Origin: Thalassolituus hydrocarboniclasticus
Lineage (GTDB): Bacteria; Pseudomonadota; Gammaproteobacteria; Pseudomonadales; Oceanobacteraceae
Length of the DNA stretch: 64,000 nt
Assembly: GCF_025345565.1 (NCBI RefSeq)
Contig: NZ_CP054475.1
Span: 2,200,448-2,264,447, forward strand
Direction of reading: 5' to 3'
In this document: in pieces, positions 29,235 to 36,548 of the stretch
How positions within the stretch are numbered: position 1 is the first letter of the stretch
How the letters are laid out: each line of letters starts with the position of its first letter
The notes under the pieces: model-generated
Database searches by the model: none
Told to the model about the DNA's origin: nothing
Seen by the model: only the letters and a program-made list of their open reading frames with translations
Translations under genes and position numbers: made by a program

Positions 29235-30128
29235 TTAAAGACGATTGTACGGGCTGCGCCCGGCAAACCATTGCTCCAGAAAGTCGATACACTGCAGCAC
29301 CCTGGCCGGCACAAAATGTCTGGCCGGGTACAGCGCATACAGCGTCAGTTCTGGCTTGCGCGCCGCTGGCAAAACCTCAACCAGCTCGCCGCTGGCAAGC
29401 GCCTCGCGGCACAAAAACTCAGGCACCAGCCCAAGCCCCAGACCGGATTTAATCGCCGTCAGCATAAAGATCACACTGTTGACCCTTAGCGTACCGCCAA
29501 TGCGTACACCGTCATCCAGCGGCCAGACATTCTTACCCTTGAAATAACTGTATTCAAAGCAGTTATGGCTGCGCAGATCATCAACCGACACAATCGGTTC
29601 ATGCTGCTGCAGGTACTGCGGCGCAGCACAGACGTGATAGCCAAAGCGTGTCAGTGGCCGGCCGACATAGGCCAGATCCAGCGGCTGACTGGAGGCACGA
29701 AAGCCCAGATCAAAACCCTGTTCCACCAGATCCACATCTTCGTCACCCAGATGAATATCCAGCTCAATATCCGGATAGGTACGCATAAAATCGGCAAACA
29801 TGCGCGACAACTCAGTAATCCCCAACGCCATCGGTGCATTGATTTTCAGCCGGCCACGCGGCGCCTGCTGCAGATCCTGCACAAAGCTGTCGGCTGCCTC
29901 CAGCTGCGCCAGAATCTCCCGCGCCCGCTGCAGATAGCCTTCCCCGGCATGAGTTAACTGCACATTGCGCGTAGTGCGGTGCAACAGCCGGACTCCCAGA
30001 TCCTCTTCCAGGCGGCTGACTTCCTTACTGATAACCGATTTCGATGTATTCAGCTGCTCCGCCACCCGGGTAAAGCTGCCAAGCTCTGCCAGCCTGACAA
30101 ACAGCTGTATTGCCCGAAGTTTGTTCAT
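29235..30128 (-). CDS. LysR-family transcriptional regulator
   Basis: A 297-aa LTTR: N-terminal winged HTH (FVRLAELGSFTRVAEQLNTSKSVISKEVSRLEEDLGVRLLHRTTR pattern, CrgA/DsbL-like subgroup) and a periplasmic-binding-like effector domain. I chose the ATG at 30128 with GGAGAAGG upstream; the 38 residues before it are not LTTR-like. Divergent from a GST gene with a 165-bp gap, so it probably regulates the GST/NTF2/tautomerase cluster. Confidence 0.93.
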   Translation of the reverse strand: MNKLRAIQLFVRLAELGSFTRVAEQLNTSKSVISKEVSRLEEDLGVRLLHRTTRNVQLTHAGEGYLQRAREILAQLEAADSFVQDLQQAPRGRLKINAPMALGITELSRMFADFMRTYPDIELDIHLGDEDVDLVEQGFDLGFRASSQPLDLAYVGRPLTRFGYHVCAAPQYLQQHEPIVSVDDLRSHNCFEYSYFKGKNVWPLDDGVRIGGTLRVNSVIFMLTAIKSGLGLGLVPEFLCREALASGELVEVLPAARKPELTLYALYPARHFVPARVLQCIDFLEQWFAGRSPYNRL

Positions 30129-30293
30129 GCCTTCTCCGTCAAACTGTTTCCAATTTGAAAACAACAGGTTCGCATTGTAGCTATATATCCAACAACGCCA
30201 ACCCCCTAATCTGCCCATAAGGCTGTAAAGCACAGAGCTCACAGCCCCAAAGCGACCGACAAAACCAACATCCCGAATACACCGGAGAAGACT

Positions 30294-30917
30294 ATGTACA
30301 CACTGTATTTTCTGCCTGACGCCTGCTCACTCGCCACCCAGGTAGTACTGCGCGAACTGGGCCAGGAAGTGAGCCTGATTCACAAACAACAGGTCAGCGA
30401 TTTCAGCCGCATCAACCCGGTCGGCACCGTCCCTGTTCTGCACGATCCGGATAACGGCCAGACTCTGCGTGAAGGTGCCGCCATCATGATCCACCTGCTG
30501 GAAAAACACCCCAACCCGATGTTCCCGCACAACGATGCCAACGCACGCCTGCAGGCCATCCGCAACATCATGTTCGCCAACGCCACCATGCACCCGGCCT
30601 ACAGCCGCTTATTTTTTGCCAGCTCAGCGATCCACGATACCGACGCACGCCAGGCATTTTTTGCCAACGCCGCCAACGCCATCAGTGCCTTGTGGCAAGT
30701 GGTGGAGAATCAGCTGCAGGAGCAACCATTTCTGGGCGGTGAACAACCTTCTGCCGCCGACATTATGCTCAGCGTCTATTCACGCTGGGGCGCGGCCTTC
30801 CCGGTCAATATTCAGATTGGTGAAAAAACCAGCGCCATGATCGACCGCGTACTGGCAATGGACAGCTTTAAGCAGGCATTAAAAGCCGAACAACAAGCAG
30901 CCGATGCTCTGCGCTGA
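30294..30917 (+). CDS. Glutathione S-transferase family protein
   Basis: A 207-aa GST with a thioredoxin-fold N-domain (MYTLYFLPDACSLATQVVLRELG, beta-class-like serine/cysteine site DACS) and the cis-proline region NPVGTVPVLHDP, then an all-helical C-domain (FLGGEQPSAADIMLSVYSRW). The beta-class position Cys10 appears present (PDACS). First gene of a three-gene cluster after the divergent LysR gene. Confidence 0.92.
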   Translation: MYTLYFLPDACSLATQVVLRELGQEVSLIHKQQVSDFSRINPVGTVPVLHDPDNGQTLREGAAIMIHLLEKHPNPMFPHNDANARLQAIRNIMFANATMHPAYSRLFFASSAIHDTDARQAFFANAANAISALWQVVENQLQEQPFLGGEQPSAADIMLSVYSRWGAAFPVNIQIGEKTSAMIDRVLAMDSFKQALKAEQQAADALR

Positions 30918-30920
30918 TAA

Positions 30921-30959
30921 AAGCGGATAACAGAAGCGGATAACAGAAGCGGATAACAG
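30921..30959. repeat. Three tandem copies of a 13-mer
   Basis: AAGCGGATAACAG occurs three times head-to-tail right after the GST stop, with a partial fourth (AAGCG). It lies in the 64-bp gap before the NTF2-like gene. It looks like replication slippage and changes only intergenic length. Confidence 0.9.
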
Positions 30960-30981
30960 AAGCGCAAGATGGAGACCTACG

Positions 30982-31350
30982 ATGAATACGGATGCAATAA
31001 CCACTCAGGATTTCGATCAGGTCTGTGCTTTGGTACAGGACTATTTCGACGGCCTGCATCAGGGCGATACGCAAAAACTCCGGCATATTTTTCATGCCGA
31101 TGCGGTGCTCAAAGCGCCGGGTTTACGCCGCAATCTGGAAGACTGGCTGAGTCTGGTCGCTCAGCGCGAAGTGCCGGCACAGCGTGGTGACGCCTTCGGC
31201 TACCGGCTTCTGGCGGTTGACCTGCTCGGTGAGCAAGCCATCGTCAAAGTGTTGTGTCCATTGCTGGGCCGCACCTATATCGATTTTCTCGGACTGTTAA
31301 AAGAAAACAATCAATGGCGCATCGTTAACAAAATGTACGCCGATGCCTGA
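30982..31350 (+). CDS. NTF2-like (lumazine-binding/SnoaL-type) small protein
   Basis: A 122-aa protein with the NTF2-like cone fold pattern: ALVQDYFDGLHQGDTQKLRHIFHADAVLK at the start and FLGLLKENNQWRIVNKMYA at the end. Such proteins are small-molecule binders, isomerases or dehydratases; substrate unknown. GGAG lies upstream. Same strand as GST and tautomerase, so likely one operon. Confidence 0.82.
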   Translation: MNTDAITTQDFDQVCALVQDYFDGLHQGDTQKLRHIFHADAVLKAPGLRRNLEDWLSLVAQREVPAQRGDAFGYRLLAVDLLGEQAIVKVLCPLLGRTYIDFLGLLKENNQWRIVNKMYADA

Positions 31351-31362
31351 ACGGAGATGACT

Positions 31363-31572
31363 ATGCCTTACATTAATATCCGGATTACCGACGAGAACGT
31401 CAGCAACGAACAGAAACAGGCACTGATACGCGGTGCCACACAACTGATGGCCGATGTGCTGAATAAGCCACCACATGTCACCTTTGTGGTGATTGATGAA
31501 GTCCCGACGGATAACTGGGGGATCGGTTTTGATCAGGTAACGGAGATCAGAAAAGCACAGTCTCAACAGTAA
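31363..31572 (+). CDS. 4-oxalocrotonate tautomerase-family protein
   Basis: A 69-aa tautomerase whose catalytic proline would be Pro1 after Met removal (MPYINIRITDENVS). I chose the ATG at 31363, not 31357, because it puts proline directly after Met and GGAG at the right distance. The body shows EQKQALIRGATQLMADVLNKPPHVTFVVIDEV, as in the family. It interconverts keto/enol forms of small acids. Last gene of the GST cluster, before a strong hairpin. Confidence 0.92.
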   Translation: MPYINIRITDENVSNEQKQALIRGATQLMADVLNKPPHVTFVVIDEVPTDNWGIGFDQVTEIRKAQSQQ

Positions 31573-31575
31573 ACG

Positions 31576-31609
31576 CAGCGGCTGGTAAATGATTATTTAC
31601 CAGCCGCTG
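31576..31609. terminator. Perfect 15-bp hairpin between tautomerase and rlmF
   Basis: CAGCGGCTGGTAAAT pairs perfectly with ATTTACCAGCCGCTG around a GATT loop. Located between convergent genes, it likely stops transcription from both, though no long T-run follows. Confidence 0.75.
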
Positions 31610-31623
31610 TTGCAGCACAGAAT

Positions 31624-32943
31624 TTATGCCTGAAACGTCCAGGCAATAAAGCGGCTGACCTTCTGTCCCTGCGCCATCGGCACGGTTTTAATATCGGTCG
31701 CGCCCAGTTTACGCAGCAGCTGTTTCAGTGCCGGAAGATGGTCATGGGCTGACACCAGACTGCTGAACCAGCCAACCTGAGCTGAAAACTCCACACTTTC
31801 GTGGATCATGCGCTTAATAAACGCCAGCTCACCACCTTCGCACCAGAGTTCATTCCCCTGTCCGCCAAAGTTGCGTTTTACCGAGGCTTTATCACCTTTT
31901 AAATTACGCCACTTGCGTCGTGCCTGCGCTTCGGCTTCTTTTTGCGAGGCAAAAAACGGCGGATTGCACAGGGTTAAATCAAAATAATCATCTGGGCGGA
32001 TCATACCGCCAAATAATTTCTCACTGTTTCGCTGCATCAGAATATTAATACTCTGCAGCGCCGGATTAGCGGAAATAATCGCATGGGCATTGCGGATCGC
32101 CGTGGCATCCACATCGGTCGCGGTGAATTGCCAGCCATAGACGCTGCTGCCAATAATCGGATAGATCAGATTCGCACCGGTGCCGATATCCAGCACCCGT
32201 GGTGTTGCATTAACGGAAGGTTTAGCCGACTCCGTCAACAGATCCGCCAGATAGTGCACATAATCGGCGCGCCCCGGAATCGGCGGGCATAAAAACCCGG
32301 CCAGAATACTCCACTGCTGCACGCCATAATGGTGTTTAAGCAAGGCTTTATTCAGACAGACAACGGCATTGTTATCGCTGAAGTCGATGGTCTGTTCACC
32401 GCGCGGATTCGCCTGCAGAAAATATTCAAGCTCCGGCACTGCCACCACCAGCGCTGCCATATCGTAACGGCCCTGATGCACATTACGCGGATGCAGCCCC
32501 TCGGGCTTTACTTCGCCATAGAGCGCTGAGGTTGTTTTTTCATCATCGCGGCGGGCGGGCGGTTTTTTGCTCTTCTGACCATAGGGCGCCTTAGCTGCGG
32601 CGTCTTTTCCTGAGGAAGGCTTGCCGGAAGATGGTTTGCCGGAAGAAGGCTTACGACTGCCGGATCTGTCAGAAGCGGACGCGCCGGATTCAGCATTACG
32701 GTCTTTATAAGGCGCTTTTCTCTGCTCACGACTGGGCGCAGAGGATGTATCCGGACGGGCTTTCCCCGTTCCATCAGCGGAGGATGCATCCGGGCGGGCT
32801 TTGCCCGTTCCATCAGCGGAGGATGCATCCGGGCGGGCTTTGCCGCTAGCAGACCCAGAACCATAAAGAGAAGCGCCGGATACTTTTTTCGGCGCAGAGT
32901 CAGATGCAGCAGAATCAACAGGTTTGGTCACAGGAATCATCAC
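31624..32943 (-). CDS. rlmF: 23S rRNA (adenine-1618-N6)-methyltransferase RlmF with extended N-terminus
   Basis: A 439-aa protein. The catalytic part (from about residue 146, GLHPRNVHQGRYD) is RlmF: SAM motif VLDIGTGANLIYPIIG and the NPPF motif (LTLCNPPFFAS). It N6-methylates A1618 of 23S rRNA. About 145 residues of basic low-complexity sequence precede it, with repeats of GKARPDASSADGT and KPSSG, roughly 100 residues longer than typical. The extension may bind RNA. Convergent with the GST cluster. Confidence 0.92.
   Translation of the reverse strand: MMIPVTKPVDSAASDSAPKKVSGASLYGSGSASGKARPDASSADGTGKARPDASSADGTGKARPDTSSAPSREQRKAPYKDRNAESGASASDRSGSRKPSSGKPSSGKPSSGKDAAAKAPYGQKSKKPPARRDDEKTTSALYGEVKPEGLHPRNVHQGRYDMAALVVAVPELEYFLQANPRGEQTIDFSDNNAVVCLNKALLKHHYGVQQWSILAGFLCPPIPGRADYVHYLADLLTESAKPSVNATPRVLDIGTGANLIYPIIGSSVYGWQFTATDVDATAIRNAHAIISANPALQSINILMQRNSEKLFGGMIRPDDYFDLTLCNPPFFASQKEAEAQARRKWRNLKGDKASVKRNFGGQGNELWCEGGELAFIKRMIHESVEFSAQVGWFSSLVSAHDHLPALKQLLRKLGATDIKTVPMAQGQKVSRFIAWTFQA
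32741..32843. repeat. 39-bp tandem repeat inside rlmF
   Basis: Two full copies and one 25-bp partial copy of a 39-bp unit (GAGGATGCATCCGGGCGGGC at its start). In frame, each encodes 13 residues, so copy-number change lengthens the RlmF N-terminus without frameshift. A second, 15-bp KPSSG repeat lies at about 32605-32655. Confidence 0.9.
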
Positions 32944-33108
32944 AGAAATAACAACAGATAGCCGTGCATATTAGCACGGAGCGCTGCATTCAGCGGCAAA
33001 CTCCATTATCCTGCTACTTTCTGTGGCCACGACGCCACATCAGCAACCGGCCTGCCTCTTCCGACCGGAACCGTTCCGGCAGCCAGGCCCATACAGTTCC
33101 GGAGCCTT

Positions 33109-33717
33109 ATGAGTGAACTGATCGCCACTTTTATCTTCTTTTTTGCTGTGATCGACCCTATCGGCACCATTCCGGTGTTTATTGCGGTCACCGCTCTGCA
33201 TAACGAAGCGACACGGCGCAAAATTGCCCTGCAGGCGACGTTATTCTCCGGCGCGATCCTGCTGTTTTTTGTGGTGGCCGGCGAAATCATTCTGACCGCC
33301 ATCAATATTCCGCTGTCGGCGTTTCAGATTGCCGGCGGTATCGTGCTGTTTCTGTTTGCCCTGACCATGATCTTTGGCGAAGGCAAACCGGCTGAAGAAA
33401 AACGCATCGCCCGCGACGGTAAAGAAACCGCTATTTTTCCGCTGGCAGTGCCGTCCATTGCCAGCCCCGGCGCCATGCTTGGTGCGGTACTGATGACCGA
33501 AAACAACCGTTACAGCCTGCTCGAACAGTCGCAGACCACGCTGGTGATGCTGTCGGTTCTGGGGGTGGTTTTTGTCCTGCTACTGCTGGCCAGCCGGGTT
33601 CACCGGCTTATCGGTGATGGTGGCGCCAGTATTATCAGCCGGGTGATGGGGCTGATTCTGGCATCGGTGGCGGTGAATAATATTCTGTCCGGCATCAAGA
33701 CCTACTTTTTGCTTTAA
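33109..33717 (+). CDS. MarC-family integral membrane protein
   Basis: A 202-aa protein with six hydrophobic segments. The N-terminal IDPIGTIPVFIAVT and the central AGGIVLFLFALTMIFGE and AVPSIASPGAMLGAVL patterns are those of MarC (UPF0056). Molecular role not settled despite its early link to multiple antibiotic resistance. Starts 165 bp from the divergent rlmF. Confidence 0.9.
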   Translation: MSELIATFIFFFAVIDPIGTIPVFIAVTALHNEATRRKIALQATLFSGAILLFFVVAGEIILTAINIPLSAFQIAGGIVLFLFALTMIFGEGKPAEEKRIARDGKETAIFPLAVPSIASPGAMLGAVLMTENNRYSLLEQSQTTLVMLSVLGVVFVLLLLASRVHRLIGDGGASIISRVMGLILASVAVNNILSGIKTYFLL

Positions 33718-33760
33718 CATGGCGCTGGCAGCATAGGCATTTATAAAATGCTGCCGACTC

Positions 33761-33838
33761 CTGCATTAACCAAGTGCCAGCGGCACCTGCATTAACCAAG
33801 TGCCGGCGACACCTGCATTGACCAGGCGCCGCCGGGCG
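33761..33838. repeat. Three tandem copies of a 26-bp intergenic repeat
   Basis: The unit begins CTGCATTAACCAAGTGCC and is repeated three times with increasing divergence, between marC and the CPBP gene. It ends about 25 bp before the CPBP start and could affect its promoter. Not palindromic. Confidence 0.88.
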
Positions 33839-33863
33839 CTCTGAATTAACAAACAGGATGTTT

Positions 33864-34733
33864 ATGTCGTCTCAATCCAGAACCCTGCATAACCCGTTGT
33901 ACTGGCTGCACCCGAAACAGATCTGGTCCCACGTCAGCGCTATTGATGAGCAGGCCGAAAAAGAGCGGCAGAATGTCAGCCCGGCAACCTTAAAAAACCG
34001 CGCCTGGATTGTGATTGCCGTTGCCTGCGTTTGCTTGCTGATGCTGCATTACCTGAAATACTCGAGCAACCTGCGTACTGCAATCCCGCTACTGGAAAAC
34101 CTGTTTGCCATTGATAACCACCAGTGGCTGATCAGCTATCAGCGCAGCCAGTACCGCGAATTACTGGGTTATGTCTGGTGGGGTCTCTGGCATTTGCTGA
34201 CCTTTATTATTATCCCGATGCTCACCATCCGATACGTGCTGAAGCAATCTGTACGGGATTACGGCTGGCAATGGGGCGAGGTGCATAAGCACTGGTTAGG
34301 TTATTGCCTGCTGGCTACACCGATTGTGTTCTTTGCCATTATGGCCAGCTTCCGCGACGACTTCGCCAACCACTACCCCTTTTATAATCTGGCCCATAAA
34401 AGCTGGCTTGACCTGTTGCTCTGGGAGTGTATTTACATCACCCAGTTTATTGCCGTGGAGTTTTTCTTCCGCGGATTTATTGTGAATGGTCTGCGGCCAC
34501 AGTTTGGCAGTTTGTCGGTCGCGGTGATGTGCCTGCCCTATCTGATGCTGCATTTCCCAAAGCTGTGGCTGGAGTCGACCGGCGCGATTTTATTCGGCTT
34601 TTTTCTTGGCATTCTGGCGTTAAAGTCACGCTCAATCTGGGGTGGTGTTGCCGTGCATGTGGCAATTGCACTGGCCATGGATTTTGCCGCGATGATTCAG
34701 ACCAAAGGCCTGCCTGAGCAGTGGCTGCGCTGA
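33864..34733 (+). CDS. CPBP-family (CAAX protease-like) membrane protein
   Basis: A 289-aa membrane protein with about seven hydrophobic segments. The glutamate motif FIAVEFFFRGFIVNGL and the downstream histidine motifs LPYLMLHFPK and VAVHVAIALAMDF are those of CPBP/Abi intramembrane glutamic proteases; the first motif has one acidic residue where many have EE. Bacterial members are mostly uncharacterised and may cut small peptides. I chose the ATG at 33864 (AGGA upstream) over 33858. Confidence 0.82.
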   Translation: MSSQSRTLHNPLYWLHPKQIWSHVSAIDEQAEKERQNVSPATLKNRAWIVIAVACVCLLMLHYLKYSSNLRTAIPLLENLFAIDNHQWLISYQRSQYRELLGYVWWGLWHLLTFIIIPMLTIRYVLKQSVRDYGWQWGEVHKHWLGYCLLATPIVFFAIMASFRDDFANHYPFYNLAHKSWLDLLLWECIYITQFIAVEFFFRGFIVNGLRPQFGSLSVAVMCLPYLMLHFPKLWLESTGAILFGFFLGILALKSRSIWGGVAVHVAIALAMDFAAMIQTKGLPEQWLR

Positions 34734-34763
34734 GAGGAATATATCTTTAAGGCTACAGGTATT

Positions 34764-34842
34764 CGCGGGCATGGCCCGCTCCTGTGAAAAATCGGCGTCT
34801 TTTAAAAGAAGCAGATTTGGGCAGGAACGGGCCATGCCCGCG
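34764..34842. repeat. Inverted pair of REP-like palindromes (REPIN-like)
   Basis: CGCGGGCATGGCCCGC at 34764 recurs inverted at 34828-34842. With flanks (TCCTG / CAGGA) the two 21-bp arms match except for one base. A third single copy lies at 13573. The paired arrangement between convergent genes is what REPINs look like. It may also end transcription of the CPBP gene and aceF. Confidence 0.82.
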
Positions 34843-34855
34843 ATAACACGCTTGG

Positions 34856-36535
34856 TTATAAAACCAGCCGACGCACATCCGACAACAACGCCACCAGCGT
34901 GGTGAAGAAGCGGCCACAGTCGGCACCGTTAATCGCCCGGTGATCGTAAGAGACCGCCAGCGGCAGCATATTACGCGGCACAAATTCTTTGCCGTTCCAC
35001 TGTGGTTTTATCTGCGCCTTAGACACGCCCATAATCGCCACTTCCGGTGCATTCACAATCGGCGTAAAACCGGTACCGCCCATCGCCCCCAGACTGGAAA
35101 TGGTAAAGCAGCCGCCCTGCATTTCGTTAGGTTTGAGCTTACCGTTACGGGCCTTTTCAATCAGCTCGCTGGCTTCGCGGGCGATCTGGTAAATGCCTTT
35201 TTTATCGGCATCACGCAACACTGGTACCATCAGGCCGTTCGGTGTATCGCAGGCAATTCCGATATGCACATAGTGTTTCTGCACCATATGTTCGCCATCG
35301 TGATGCAGCGACACATTAAAGCTGGGCTCCAGCGTCAGGGCACTGGCCGCTGCCTTAATTAAAAACGGCAGCGGAGTCAGTTTAACGCCCTGCTTTTCTG
35401 CTTCCGCTTTCATCGAGGCGCGGAAAGCATCCAGGTCGGTAATATCGGCTTCATCAAACTGCGTAACGTGCGGCACATTCAGCCAGTTACGGCTCATATT
35501 CGCCGCCGTGACCTTTTTAATTTTGCTCATCGGTTGCAGTTCAATCTCACCGAACTGTGCAAAATCAACCGCCGGAACCGCAGGAATACCACTGCCAGAA
35601 GTCACCGCAGCAACGCCACTTTCAGCCTGTTTTACCAGCGCTTTAACGTAGTCGCGGATATCGTCTTTGGTAATACGGCTGCGGTCGCCCGTGCCTTTCA
35701 CTTTGGTTAAATCGACACCCAGTTGTCGTGCCAGGCGACGGGAAGACGGGCCGGCGTAGACGTTATGAATATCGGTTTTTTCTGCACTGCTTGTCGTTTC
35801 AGACACGGCAGCTACAGGCGTAGCAGCGACAGGCACCGCAGAAACAGCAGCCGCTGTTGGCGCTGGTGCATTTTCCACCGCTTTATTTAACGCTGGCTGA
35901 GCCGATGCCTGCTGAGCTGTCGCTGCAGAGTCCGGTTGCGCCTGTGTCAGCAGCCTGCCATACACCTGCCCTTCTTTTACTTTGTCGCCAATATTAATCA
36001 GCAACTCTTTTAAGGTGCCGCCCTGTGGTGCAGGAATATCCATGCTGGCTTTATCGCTTTCCAGCACGATCAGCGAATCATCAGCACTGAGGGTATCGCC
36101 GGGCTGCGCACAGAGTTCAATCACGGTGACTTCACTGGCACCGCCCAGATCAGGCACCACCAGATCGATCAGGCTTTCCACACTATCTGTTGCTGAACCG
36201 GCGTTTATTTCTGCCACCGGAGCCGCCTGAGCAGGCGCTTGCGCAGCAGCCAATGGTTCTGCGCTTTTTTGCTCAGCATCCTCAGACTCTGTGGAATCTG
36301 AAGATTCCAGCTCCAGAATGGCCGAGCCTTCAGAGACTTTATCGCCAACCTTAACCAGCAACGCCAGAATTTTACCGGCCTGCGGGCACGGAATTTCCAT
36401 CGTTGCTTTATCGGTTTCCAGTACCAGTAAATCCTGATCGGCGTTTACGCTGTCGCCCACCGCGACATTAATTTCAATAATTTCCACATTCTCTGCACCA
36501 CCGATATCGGGCACAGTCACAGTCAGTTTACTCAT
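34856..36535 (-). CDS. aceF: Pyruvate dehydrogenase E2, dihydrolipoamide acetyltransferase
   Basis: A 559-aa E2. Two lipoyl domains (lysines in LETDKATMEIP and LESDKASMDIP), Ala/Pro-rich linkers, an E3/E1-binding domain (SSRRLARQLGVDLTKVKGTG) and the acetyltransferase core with catalytic His in YDHRAINGADCGRF. It transfers acetyl from lipoamide to CoA. GGAGG precedes the ATG at 36535. Starts 13 bp after the aceE stop. No lpd (E3) follows. Confidence 0.96.
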   Translation of the reverse strand: MSKLTVTVPDIGGAENVEIIEINVAVGDSVNADQDLLVLETDKATMEIPCPQAGKILALLVKVGDKVSEGSAILELESSDSTESEDAEQKSAEPLAAAQAPAQAAPVAEINAGSATDSVESLIDLVVPDLGGASEVTVIELCAQPGDTLSADDSLIVLESDKASMDIPAPQGGTLKELLINIGDKVKEGQVYGRLLTQAQPDSAATAQQASAQPALNKAVENAPAPTAAAVSAVPVAATPVAAVSETTSSAEKTDIHNVYAGPSSRRLARQLGVDLTKVKGTGDRSRITKDDIRDYVKALVKQAESGVAAVTSGSGIPAVPAVDFAQFGEIELQPMSKIKKVTAANMSRNWLNVPHVTQFDEADITDLDAFRASMKAEAEKQGVKLTPLPFLIKAAASALTLEPSFNVSLHHDGEHMVQKHYVHIGIACDTPNGLMVPVLRDADKKGIYQIAREASELIEKARNGKLKPNEMQGGCFTISSLGAMGGTGFTPIVNAPEVAIMGVSKAQIKPQWNGKEFVPRNMLPLAVSYDHRAINGADCGRFFTTLVALLSDVRRLVL

Positions 36536-36548
36536 GATGGCCTCCTTC

